From Clostridia bacterium (GTDB lineage: Bacteria > Bacillota > Clostridia > Oscillospirales > Acutalibacteraceae), in contig JAFRZS010000091.1 in NCBI GenBank assembly GCA_017442445.1, forward strand, positions 1 through 10,847: a DNA stretch of 10,847 nt, given 5' to 3'. This document shows positions 1-6,006 of the stretch, piece by piece (positions within the stretch are counted from its first letter, which is position 1; each line of letters begins with the position of its first letter). The notes under the pieces are model-generated. The model had not been told where the DNA came from. It saw only the letters and a list, made by a program, of their open reading frames with translations, and searched no databases. Made by a program: the position numbers and the translations under genes.

Positions 1-211
1 CTATCCTGTATATGACAATCAACTGATTGGAAAGGTGATAAAGTCATCATCAATTTTAGGCAAGGTTTTTAAAGTGATCTCAACACAGGAATTTATGTTT
101 TTTGCATTGATTGTACCTCTGGTTGCGATTATATTTACAGAAGTAATGAATATCCGCAAAATAGCGGGTGATAGGAAGGATAGCCGTGGCAAAGAAGATA
201 AAGCTGATTAA
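1..211 (+). CDS. C-terminal end of a probable signal peptidase I (SipW-type), partial
   Basis: An open frame enters from the left edge (first full codon at 2) and stops with TAA at 209-211, giving about 69 residues. It contains VYDNQLIGKV, then ILGKVFKVIST, then a hydrophobic segment (FMFFALIVPLVAIIFTEV) and a basic tail. This order (a G-K-V strand, an LG-x-V strand, a C-terminal membrane segment, then a short charged tail) matches the end of SipW/ER-type signal peptidases, and the two complete peptidases downstream end the same way. The catalytic part lies outside the window, so the assignment rests on the tail and the context only. It overlaps the start of the next gene by about 26 bases, which suggests translational coupling. 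It could instead be another small membrane protein. Confidence 0.55.
   Translation, partial: YPVYDNQLIGKVIKSSSILGKVFKVISTQEFMFFALIVPLVAIIFTEVMNIRKIAGDRKDSRGKEDKAD
173..180 (+). promoter_or_regulatory. Ribosome binding site that places the peptidase start at GTG 186
   Basis: AGGAAGGA lies 5 bases before GTG 186. The longer in-frame GTG at 168 lies upstream of this site and has no comparable sequence before it. The site therefore favours GTG 186 as the start, giving a protein that begins MAKKIKL. Confidence 0.7.
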
Positions 212-710
212 TGATATTGCCACAACGGTTATTAGCATATTTTTTCTTTTTGTAATAGCCGTATCGCTGATTCCGAAATTATTCGGATTGTCAGGCTTTT
301 ATGTAGAGACTGACAGTATGGCACCGACTTTCAGCGAAGGGAGTCTGGTGTTTACAGAACAGGTAGAATTTTCTGAAATCAGAGTTGGCGATATGCTGAC
401 TTTCGAGTCAAAGGATACTACCCGCAGATTTACCCACAGGGTATATAAATTAGACAATAACGAACAGTTGATATATACAAAAGGCGATGCAAATGATACC
501 CGAGATCCCGTACCGACTCCGTATGAGTTTGTGAGGGGCAGAGTAAGGTTGATTATTCCTTACATGGGATTTGTTGTTGAAGCCTTAAATTCAACCGTCG
601 GCAGAATTATAACTGCAGTGTTGATAGTTATATGGATAGCGGTTGAAATTGAATTATTCAGAATAAGACGAAAGGAGTTGAGCAAAACCGATGAAGAAAA
701 GAATAATTAG
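186..710 (+). CDS. sipW: Signal peptidase I, SipW/ER-type (first complete copy)
   Basis: Membrane-bound serine endopeptidase that removes signal peptides from exported proteins. The 174-residue product (from GTG 186) has an N-terminal membrane segment at about 11-32 and a second near the C-terminus (about 139-158). The nucleophile box reads TDSMAPTF, with Ser44. The second box reads FTHRVYK, with His84 where bacterial Lep-type enzymes carry Lys; this marks the SipW/archaeal/ER subfamily. The third box is TKGDANDTRDP, with Asp101 and Asp107. The nucleophile box has Thr-Asp before the Ser and Ala after Met, where Gly/His-Ser-Met-Glu-Pro is common, so its specificity may differ from the copy at 1274. 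The end overlaps the start of the next gene, a likely substrate, by 20 bases. An orphan regulatory or matrix-specific role is inferred from context, as for SipW in Bacillus. Confidence 0.9.
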   Translation: MAKKIKLINDIATTVISIFFLFVIAVSLIPKLFGLSGFYVETDSMAPTFSEGSLVFTEQVEFSEIRVGDMLTFESKDTTRRFTHRVYKLDNNEQLIYTKGDANDTRDPVPTPYEFVRGRVRLIIPYMGFVVEALNSTVGRIITAVLIVIWIAVEIELFRIRRKELSKTDEEKNN

Positions 711-1272
711 CATAGTTTTGATTGTTGTTGCAGTTTTGTCCGTAACATTATTTCAGAATACATTTGCATGGTTCACGGTTGATTCTTATTTGACTCAGAG
801 TTTCATAGTCGGCGATGTAAACTACGAACTTAATTTCACAGCGGAAGAAGATACAAGAGAATACATAATTCCCGGTGATGATGTTTTGCTTGGCACTTTT
901 GAGCTTATAAATAAATCAACAATATCTACTGAAATCAGATTCAAAATAGTTGATACGGTAAGACCTGAAGATACGGGTAATTTTGAGGTAACATTCATAG
1001 ATTCAGGTAAATGGTCTTCGAAAGACGACGGATATTACTATTACGGCACACTTACTACCGATGAAAACGGAGCAGAGGTTTTCAACTCTCAGATTCCTGA
1101 AGCAAATAATGCAGACGGTGTGGAAATCAGTTTTATTGATTCCATAAAATACAAAGGCGATGCAATAGAAAAAGACGAGTACTCAGGAAAAGATTCAACA
1201 GTAATCTTGAAATTCCAGGCTAAACAAGGCGAGTATGCAACTTGGGAAGATATAGGCGAGTTTAAGATTTAA
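691..1272 (+). CDS. TasA/camelysin-like exported protein with SipW-type signal peptide (1)
   Basis: A 193-residue secreted protein. It has a KKR n-region and a hydrophobic core (about 4-20), and then TFAWFTVD. By analogy with TasA (cleaved after Ala in TWAAFND), SipW cleavage would fall after Ala26. The mature part resembles TasA-type beta-sandwich proteins: SFIVGDVNYEL just after the cleavage site, IPGDD at about 60, and LINKSTISTEIRFKI, which corresponds to the conserved 'N-x-S/G...I' strand of that family. It has no HExxH-type metalloprotease motif, so a peptidase role (camelysin M73) is not supported. The ATG at 691 lies inside the preceding peptidase gene; AGGAG at 673-677 is 13 bases away, so coupling to the upstream gene probably helps initiation. 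It is likely a substrate of the adjacent peptidases and a surface or matrix component (inference). Confidence 0.75.
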   Translation: MKKRIISIVLIVVAVLSVTLFQNTFAWFTVDSYLTQSFIVGDVNYELNFTAEEDTREYIIPGDDVLLGTFELINKSTISTEIRFKIVDTVRPEDTGNFEVTFIDSGKWSSKDDGYYYYGTLTTDENGAEVFNSQIPEANNADGVEISFIDSIKYKGDAIEKDEYSGKDSTVILKFQAKQGEYATWEDIGEFKI

Positions 1273-1273
1273 T

Positions 1274-1780
1274 ATGAAGATTTTTAAAAATATACTCTTT
1301 AATATCTTAGTTATTCTGATGTCTGCAGTTATTCTTTTTGTCGGTTTTATTCTTATAAGCGGTGCAAAGGGATATGCAGTAATAAGTCACAGTATGGAGC
1401 CGATTTTTTCAAAAGGCGATGTAATTTTTTCAAAAGATATTGCTTTTGAAGATTTAAAGGCGGGGGATGTAGTAACATTTTCGCACGGTGAAGATTCTAA
1501 GCTGACAACACACAGAATAGAAGAAATTGACAAAGAGAAAAGACAGTTTTTAACAAAAGGCGACAGCAATAAGACGCTTGATCCGGAGTGGGTAGCTGCC
1601 GATAATGTTAAAGGAATTTTCTGGTTTTCAATACCGTTTGCAGGATATATGTCCTTTGCACTTTACGGTAAAGATATTTTGATAGTCCTTGCTGTAACAG
1701 CAGTTGTTTTGGTGCTTTACAGAATTGCTTATTCAAATAAAAGAAAAAATAACGGAGGTGAGTCGGATGAAAAATGCTAA
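1274..1780 (+). CDS. sipW: Signal peptidase I, SipW/ER-type (second complete copy)
   Basis: A 168-residue membrane serine peptidase that would process exported proteins. It has an N-terminal membrane segment at about 7-30. The nucleophile box is SHSMEPIF with Ser40, and the second box is TTHRIEEI with His80, again the Ser/His dyad type rather than Ser/Lys. The third box is TKGDSNKTLDP, with Asp97 and Asp103. A second membrane segment lies at about 134-152, followed by a basic and polar tail. The boxes are closer to the SipW consensus than in the copy at 186. ATG follows the previous stop by one base and no good ribosome site is visible, so it is probably translated by coupling. Its last 14 bases overlap the next gene, which encodes another SipW-type substrate. 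Confidence 0.92.
   Translation: MKIFKNILFNILVILMSAVILFVGFILISGAKGYAVISHSMEPIFSKGDVIFSKDIAFEDLKAGDVVTFSHGEDSKLTTHRIEEIDKEKRQFLTKGDSNKTLDPEWVAADNVKGIFWFSIPFAGYMSFALYGKDILIVLAVTAVVLVLYRIAYSNKRKNNGGESDEKC
1754..1758 (+). promoter_or_regulatory. Ribosome binding site for the exported protein starting at 1767
   Basis: GGAGG lies 8 bases before ATG 1767. It sits within the end of the peptidase gene and fixes the start after the in-frame upstream extension to 1704. That extension would put a hydrophobic and polar stretch before an otherwise normal signal peptide. Confidence 0.8.
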
Positions 1781-2606
1781 GAAAATAATCTCTTTTGTAC
1801 TTGTAATAGCTTTTACATTATCATTGGGATATTTTGCGACACTCACACCGACAGGCGCATGGTTATATGACAGTGCCGAACAAGAAGGTGATTACACATT
1901 CGGTACATTCGATGTTACAAACGGGCAGTTTTCAATCAGTGAAGATATAACTTTTGATGCCACAACAAAGTTTAATGATTATATCGGTGAATCCGATAAC
2001 AAAAAAGTTAAAGACGATGCTGCTGTTGATTTCAACAATGCTCATGAATTTGAAGATCCTTCAAAGGACAAGATTGTCTATAAAAGAGACATCACAGTTA
2101 CAAACTCAGGGAATGTACCCGCGCGTATCTATGTGACAATTGACGGCGGTGTTCTTAATCCTGAAACAAACGGAGCAACTGAAGCTAAAGATGATTTGAC
2201 AGTAAGTTATTTCTTCTACGAAATTCCTGAAAATGAAACTACAATCAGAAAATCAATGGAAGACAGTATAGCGGCTTTCAGCGGCGACACTACTGTTACT
2301 GCTGAAAACAGAATGGAAGTTCTTGCAAATTATCAGAAAGGGTATATAACAATCCCTGCCGGCGGTGAATTTACATTCAGAGTTATGTTTTGGGCAGACC
2401 ACGATGTTGTAGGTTCAATCTTAGATAATACAGATAATGTTCAGACATTAAAAACTGATGCCCGTATTATCCTTACTGCAATCCAGGATACAGATGGTGC
2501 GATTGACAGTTATTATAAGCAGGTAGAGGAACAGGAAACTGCAACAGAAGAGGAAACAACACCGGTTGAAGAACCTTCTGAAGAAGAAACTTCTACAGCA
2601 GAATAA
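1767..2606 (+). CDS. TasA-like exported protein with SipW-type signal peptide and acidic tail (2)
   Basis: A 279-residue secreted protein. The n-region KNAKK and the hydrophobic core (about 7-27) lead to TPTGAWLYDS, so cleavage is expected after Ala31. The segment after the site, DYTFGTFDVTNGQF, matches the 'F-x-x-G-x-L/F' strand that follows the cleavage site in TasA-type proteins. YKRDITVTNSGNVPARIYV (about 111-129) is the typical family strand pair with the N-S-G-N-V turn. The last roughly 30 residues are rich in Glu and Thr (repeats of EEET and TPVEEPSEEE), a low-complexity acidic tail seen in wall-associated proteins. No LPxTG sorting signal is present. It probably acts as a structural surface or fibre protein exported by the general pathway and cut by the neighbouring SipW-type enzyme (inference). 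It is the largest of the three substrates. Confidence 0.75.
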   Translation: MKNAKKIISFVLVIAFTLSLGYFATLTPTGAWLYDSAEQEGDYTFGTFDVTNGQFSISEDITFDATTKFNDYIGESDNKKVKDDAAVDFNNAHEFEDPSKDKIVYKRDITVTNSGNVPARIYVTIDGGVLNPETNGATEAKDDLTVSYFFYEIPENETTIRKSMEDSIAAFSGDTTVTAENRMEVLANYQKGYITIPAGGEFTFRVMFWADHDVVGSILDNTDNVQTLKTDARIILTAIQDTDGAIDSYYKQVEEQETATEEETTPVEEPSEEETSTAE

Positions 2607-2622
2607 TATTTATTTTAAGAAC

Positions 2623-2629
2623 GGAGGTG
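2623..2629 (+). promoter_or_regulatory. Ribosome binding site supporting a TTG start at 2637
   Basis: GGAGGTG lies 7 bases before TTG 2637. This spacing and the lysine-rich signal peptide that follows make the rare TTG codon the credible start, since no ATG occurs near it. Confidence 0.75.
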
Positions 2630-2636
2630 CATTCTG

Positions 2637-3287
2637 TTGAAAAAAACAAAAATCAGAGATACCAAAAAGATTACAGGTATAGTCTTAATTGTTGTTGCAG
2701 CAGTTTTAGCTGTATCGGTAACACTTGCATGGTTCTATTCAAATTTCGGCGGAGTGATTTATAACGCCTTCAATATTTCAAACTTTGATACAGCGGCAGA
2801 TGTATATTTTATGAAAGACGGAGTCAGAACTGAAATTACCGATGCTTCAAGCGGAATTGAGCTCAGTATGGATGAAAATGCTGACAACTATATCGGCAAT
2901 CTCAGGGTAGATGCACTCTATAAAGGACTCGGTTACGGCTATCTCAGAGTGCGTATGATTCATAGTGTTACATATACTTCAGGAGGAGAAACTCACGTTT
3001 CACAGTTTGAAGGACAGGTACCTTACGGTATATCTGCAGAAGCTGACTGGTTTGACAACAGAAAAGATGACTACAGTATTTATCTCAACGGCAGAGTTAA
3101 TGCAATATCAAACGATACTTGGGAAAAATATCCGTTGATTACAGATGGGTTCTCTGCAGTAAATCTTGATATGGAACCGTTTGAAGCACCGACAAATGCA
3201 ACATTAAAGCTTGTTGTTGAGGTTGACGCAGTTCAGATCAACAGATATATGCAGTATTGGGATATTGAAAAACTCCCATGGGAATAA
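2637..3287 (+). CDS. Exported protein with SipW-type signal peptide (3), TTG start
   Basis: A 216-residue protein. A basic n-region (KKTKIRDTKK) and a hydrophobic core (about 13-30) end in VTLAWFYSN, with cleavage expected after Ala31. The Ala-Trp-Phe signature is the same as in the protein at 691. The mature part starts with NAFNISNFD and continues with predicted beta-rich sequence (GYLRVRMIHSVTYTSGG, then ATLKLVVEVDAVQIN near the end). It is more diverged than the other two substrates and I cannot name a family for the mature part beyond 'SipW-cognate exported protein'. It has no sorting motif and no membrane anchor. It lies 30 bases after the preceding gene and 19 before the next, so it is part of the same operon. 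It may be a minor or accessory subunit of the structure built from the other exported proteins (inference). Confidence 0.7.
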   Translation: MKKTKIRDTKKITGIVLIVVAAVLAVSVTLAWFYSNFGGVIYNAFNISNFDTAADVYFMKDGVRTEITDASSGIELSMDENADNYIGNLRVDALYKGLGYGYLRVRMIHSVTYTSGGETHVSQFEGQVPYGISAEADWFDNRKDDYSIYLNGRVNAISNDTWEKYPLITDGFSAVNLDMEPFEAPTNATLKLVVEVDAVQINRYMQYWDIEKLPWE

Positions 3288-3306
3288 TTAACGGAAGGTA
3301 ATTCTG

Positions 3307-4185
3307 ATGGCTAAGAAAAAGAACAAAAAGAATAATAAGAATAAAAGAAATAATTCGCCTGCGGTAGCACCGAAGGCGAAATTTTCTACACCTGAAAAGA
3401 AGGCTCAAAAGCCTGAAACAAAGAAAGAAGCAACAAAGAATGTTGCAAAAAAAACTGAAAAGAAATCCGTTTCAGGAAAAATCAATGTCAAGAAGTTAGC
3501 GGTTATTATTTCTGCTGCAGTTGTTTTGGCGGTTGCATTGGTTTTAATAATTATCGCACTTTTACCCAAAGTACCAGAAACTGCTGTTTCAGAATATAAC
3601 GGACAGAATGCAACATCAAGTGTTGTATCCAATATTACTGTTGACGAGGAAACACAGCTTGAGCGATATGACGAAATAAGGCGAGATATCAAAGGTGACA
3701 AAAAGAAATTTAAATTCTATTCGCGTCCGGCAATTGAGATTGATGAAAAGTACAAGGAAGGCACATTGATGTTCAGCAATCTTACAACCAATGAATGCAC
3801 AATGATTGTAACAATTATGGATGAGGAAGAAGATATTATTTTCCGTTCAATGGGTATTGAACCCGGAAAATGTATGCAGAGAATAAGCTTGTCAAAAACT
3901 TTAAGCTTCGGAAAACACAAGGTAATGATGTATGTTACCGCGTATGACAGTATGACTTATGAAATTGTCGGTACACAGTATATGAAGCTTGATTTGATGT
4001 ATGGCGATGAATACAGTGCGTCTGATGAAGAAGAAATTTCATCTTCTGAAACTACAACAGATAAGAATATCACAAGACCTGTAGAAGCAACAAAAGCTAC
4101 ATCACAGACAACATACACAACAGAAGCTACAACTGTAAATAAAACAGTAAAGGTAAATAAAACAACAACTGAAAAAGTATCATAA
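3307..4185 (+). CDS. Single-pass membrane protein: Lys-rich inner tail, beta-rich outer domain, Ser/Thr-rich end
   Basis: A 292-residue protein I do not recognise as a named family. Residues 1-62 are extremely Lys/Asn-rich and probably cytoplasmic. Residues about 64-87 are a strong membrane segment (AVIISAAVVLAVALVLIIIALL), so the rest should face outward by the positive-inside rule. Residues about 139-231 look like an immunoglobulin-like beta domain. They include MGIEPGKCMQRISLSKTLSFG, a pattern seen in many Firmicutes surface lipoproteins ('I-x-P-G-x-x-I-x-x-I-x-L...L-x-x-G'), followed by MMYVTAYDSMTYEIVGTQ. Residues from about 241 are Ser/Thr/Lys-rich low complexity. ATG 3307 has GGAAGG at 3293-3298. 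Lying last among the surface genes, it could anchor the exported proteins to the membrane or help assemble them (inference). Confidence 0.7.
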   Translation: MAKKKNKKNNKNKRNNSPAVAPKAKFSTPEKKAQKPETKKEATKNVAKKTEKKSVSGKINVKKLAVIISAAVVLAVALVLIIIALLPKVPETAVSEYNGQNATSSVVSNITVDEETQLERYDEIRRDIKGDKKKFKFYSRPAIEIDEKYKEGTLMFSNLTTNECTMIVTIMDEEEDIIFRSMGIEPGKCMQRISLSKTLSFGKHKVMMYVTAYDSMTYEIVGTQYMKLDLMYGDEYSASDEEEISSSETTTDKNITRPVEATKATSQTTYTTEATTVNKTVKVNKTTTEKVS

Positions 4186-4210
4186 TTCAGTACGGAAGTG
4201 GGATTTTAAA

Positions 4211-4945
4211 GTGATAACCGAACATATTAAACTTTTTCCTGATAGGAAGACAACTCTTACAACATATATTCACGAAGCTTCAAACGAAATGAAGCACTGT
4301 ACAGTAAAACCGGCGATGCTTGTAATTCCCGGAGGCGGATATAGATTTTGCTCTGAGCGCGAGTCTGAAGTAGTTGCTATGAAATACTATACAAGAGGAT
4401 ATAATGCTTTTGTGCTCAGATATTCAATCGGAGAAGATTCAGCATTTCCGAGACCGCTTGAAGACGCTGAAAAAGCTATGGAAACTATTGTAAGTCGTGC
4501 AGAAGAATTTATGATTGACCCCGAAAAAATTGCTGTTGCAGGATTTTCTGCAGGAGGACATTTGGCGGCAACACTCGGCACAATGGGAAAAATCAAGCCG
4601 AAAGCTATGATATTGGCATATCCTTGTGTTATTGAAGAAATGTTGCAGGTATTATCACCTCAGCAACCATCTGTTGACGATAAAGTTGATAGTACGACAC
4701 CGCAGACATTCTTAGTTGCGGCATCAAACGATGACCTTGTACCTGTTATAAATTCAATCAGATTTGCAGAAGTGCTTGACGAAAACAAAATTCCGTTTGA
4801 AATGCACATATATTCCATAGGCGGACACGGTTTTTCTGTTGCTGAGTATTCAACCTGTGGCGCACCTCAGAGAAGAGCAGCAATTGAAGTTTGTCAGACA
4901 TGGGTAGATTTAAGTCTTAAATGGCTTGACAGAGTGATGAATTAA
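4211..4945 (+). CDS. Alpha/beta-hydrolase, acetyl-esterase-like (copy 1)
   Basis: A 244-residue cytoplasmic hydrolase of the Aes/BD-FAE type; the substrate is not readable from sequence, and acetylated sugars or other short esters are typical for the family. The oxyanion-hole segment is IPGGGYRFCS (40-47, equivalent to HGGG). The nucleophile elbow is GFSAGGH with Ser113. The acid is Asp174 (ASNDDLVP) and the base His206 (GGHGF). GTG is the start, supported by AAGTGGGA just upstream and by alignment with the ATG of the second copy at the same residue. There is no signal peptide. It follows the membrane-protein gene by 25 bases, so it is probably read with the surface cassette. A link to modification of the surface structure is possible but unproven. 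Confidence 0.88.
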   Translation: MITEHIKLFPDRKTTLTTYIHEASNEMKHCTVKPAMLVIPGGGYRFCSERESEVVAMKYYTRGYNAFVLRYSIGEDSAFPRPLEDAEKAMETIVSRAEEFMIDPEKIAVAGFSAGGHLAATLGTMGKIKPKAMILAYPCVIEEMLQVLSPQQPSVDDKVDSTTPQTFLVAASNDDLVPVINSIRFAEVLDENKIPFEMHIYSIGGHGFSVAEYSTCGAPQRRAAIEVCQTWVDLSLKWLDRVMN

Positions 4946-5103
4946 GTTTCATCATCACTGAACATTATACACTCAAAGAGGTCGTTTTTATAAAAATCAA
5001 GAGCTTGTTCCTGATTTTTTCGAAAAGCTTTTTTCAGATGTATTTTCTTTAAAATACTGTTTATTTCTTCAATCCGAGCTTCAAGATATTGGCGTCTGTT
5101 CAG
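4942..5103 (-). CDS. Possible small protein of 53 residues, convergent with the esterase gene (CTG start)
   Basis: On the minus strand a frame open for about 56 codons ends with TAA at 4944-4942, overlapping the end of the first hydrolase gene by 4 bases. The best ribosome site, AGAGGTG (5116-5110), stands 6 bases before CTG 5103, giving LNRRQYLEARIEEINSILKK at the N-terminus and an acidic end (FSDDET). A GTG at 5112 is in frame but overlaps that site. The product is helical in character (RQYLEARIEEINSILKKIHL could form an amphipathic helix or coiled coil), with ordinary codon use for this genome. I do not recognise it. A CTG start is rare, so this is a tentative gene; its support is the well-placed ribosome site and the fit to an otherwise empty spacer. 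Confidence 0.45.
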   Translation of the reverse strand: MNRRQYLEARIEEINSILKKIHLKKAFRKNQEQALDFYKNDLFECIMFSDDET

Positions 5104-5172
5104 ATAAATCACCTCTTTCAGAATTATTTTAGCAATACAAAAATCAATTATTTATGTTACATTTTGGTTTAT

Positions 5173-5180
5173 AAGGAGGA
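5173..5180 (+). promoter_or_regulatory. Ribosome binding site for the second esterase, fixing ATG 5188
   Basis: AAGGAGGA stands 7 bases before ATG 5188. A longer in-frame reading from 5089 adds 33 residues with no match to the paralogue, so ATG 5188 is chosen. Confidence 0.85.
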
Positions 5181-5187
5181 AAATAAA

Positions 5188-5943
5188 ATGATAACAGAAA
5201 AAATCAAACTCTTTCCTGACAGAGAAACAACTCTCACAACCTATATTCATGAACCGTCAAGAGAGATGGAACATTGCAAAGTAAAACCTGCAATTCTTGT
5301 ATTTCCCGGCGGAGGATATTTCATGTGTTCAGACCGTGAAGCAGAAGTAGTAGCAATGCAGTACTATTCAAAAGGCTTCAACGCATTTGTTTTGCATTAT
5401 TGTGTAGGCAAGGAAAATGCAAAATACCCGAGACCGCTTGAAGATGCTGAAAAAGCTATGGAAACAATCATAGAAAGAGCAGAGGAATTTTCTATTTTCC
5501 CCGATAAAATAGCAGTTATCGGTTTCTCTGCAGGCGGACATCTTGCAGCGGAAATCAGCACAATCGGTAAAAATAAACCTCGTGCAACGATTCTCGGTTA
5601 TCCTTGTGTATTGGAAGAAATGTGCAAAAATGTTCTTGCAGAGCCTCAGCCTTCACTTGATGATAAGATTGACGAAAACACTCCTCCGACTTTTATTTTT
5701 GCGGCAAGAGATGATACATGCGTACCGATAATTCATTCAATAAAATATGCTGAAGCATTAGACAGAAATAAAATTCCGTTTGAAATGCATATTTATTCCG
5801 AGGGCGGACACGGTTTTGCGACTGCAGACTATATGACTTGCGGCTATACACCTGAGCGCCTTTCAATGTCAATGACTTGTGCATCATGGATTGAATTAAG
5901 TCTTAAATGGCTTGACAGAGTTTTCAATAATATCGAAGACTGA
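5188..5943 (+). CDS. Alpha/beta-hydrolase, acetyl-esterase-like (copy 2, tandem paralogue)
   Basis: A 251-residue cytoplasmic hydrolase of the same type as the one at 4211 and about two thirds identical to it by eye along the whole length. All catalytic elements are kept: GGGY oxyanion loop at 41-44, GFSAGGH with Ser114, Asp176 in AARDDTCVP, and His208 in GGHGF. Differences cluster in the loop after residue 70 (YCVGKENAKYPRP against YSIGEDSAFPRP), around 147-150 and near 217-233, which may alter substrate choice. It is separated from copy 1 by 242 bases holding a possible minus-strand gene, so it probably has its own promoter, although no clear -35/-10 pair is visible. A strong terminator hairpin follows the stop. 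The substrate is unknown. Confidence 0.88.
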   Translation: MITEKIKLFPDRETTLTTYIHEPSREMEHCKVKPAILVFPGGGYFMCSDREAEVVAMQYYSKGFNAFVLHYCVGKENAKYPRPLEDAEKAMETIIERAEEFSIFPDKIAVIGFSAGGHLAAEISTIGKNKPRATILGYPCVLEEMCKNVLAEPQPSLDDKIDENTPPTFIFAARDDTCVPIIHSIKYAEALDRNKIPFEMHIYSEGGHGFATADYMTCGYTPERLSMSMTCASWIELSLKWLDRVFNNIED

Positions 5944-5960
5944 TGTATCAAAAATTAAAT

Positions 5961-6006
5961 CTCCTAATATATTAGTTATTGAAGCTATATATTAGGAGGT
6001 TTTTTT
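5961..6006 (+). terminator. Rho-independent terminator that also holds the ribosome site of the next gene
   Basis: A perfect 12-bp inverted repeat, CTCCTAATATAT at 5961-5972 and ATATATTAGGAG at 5987-5998, with a 14-base loop, is followed by seven T at 6000-6006. This is a normal intrinsic terminator for the esterase transcript. The right arm contains AGGAGG (5994-5999), the ribosome site of ATG 6007, so read-through RNA would have that site locked in the stem. The stem is A/T-rich, so termination may be incomplete. Confidence 0.8.

Noticed and set aside
1704..1766. N-terminal extension of the exported protein at 1767
   Set aside because: It lies inside the peptidase gene, and GGAGG at 1754-1758 together with a standard signal peptide favours ATG 1767.
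691..2606. Camelysin-type metalloprotease function for the TasA-like proteins
   Set aside because: No HExxH or other metal-binding catalytic motif is visible, so they are treated as structural proteins.
3405..3920. Minus-strand open frames under the membrane-protein gene
   Set aside because: They mirror the Lys-rich and hydrophobic plus-strand coding sequence and have no ribosome site that I can see.
1..4945. Direct orthologue of the Bacillus tapA-sipW-tasA operon
   Set aside because: No TapA-like gene is present and the number and order of peptidases and substrates differ, so only family-level relation is claimed.
5089..5187. Extension of the second esterase to 5089
   Set aside because: The 33 added residues have no counterpart in the paralogue, and AAGGAGGA precedes ATG 5188.
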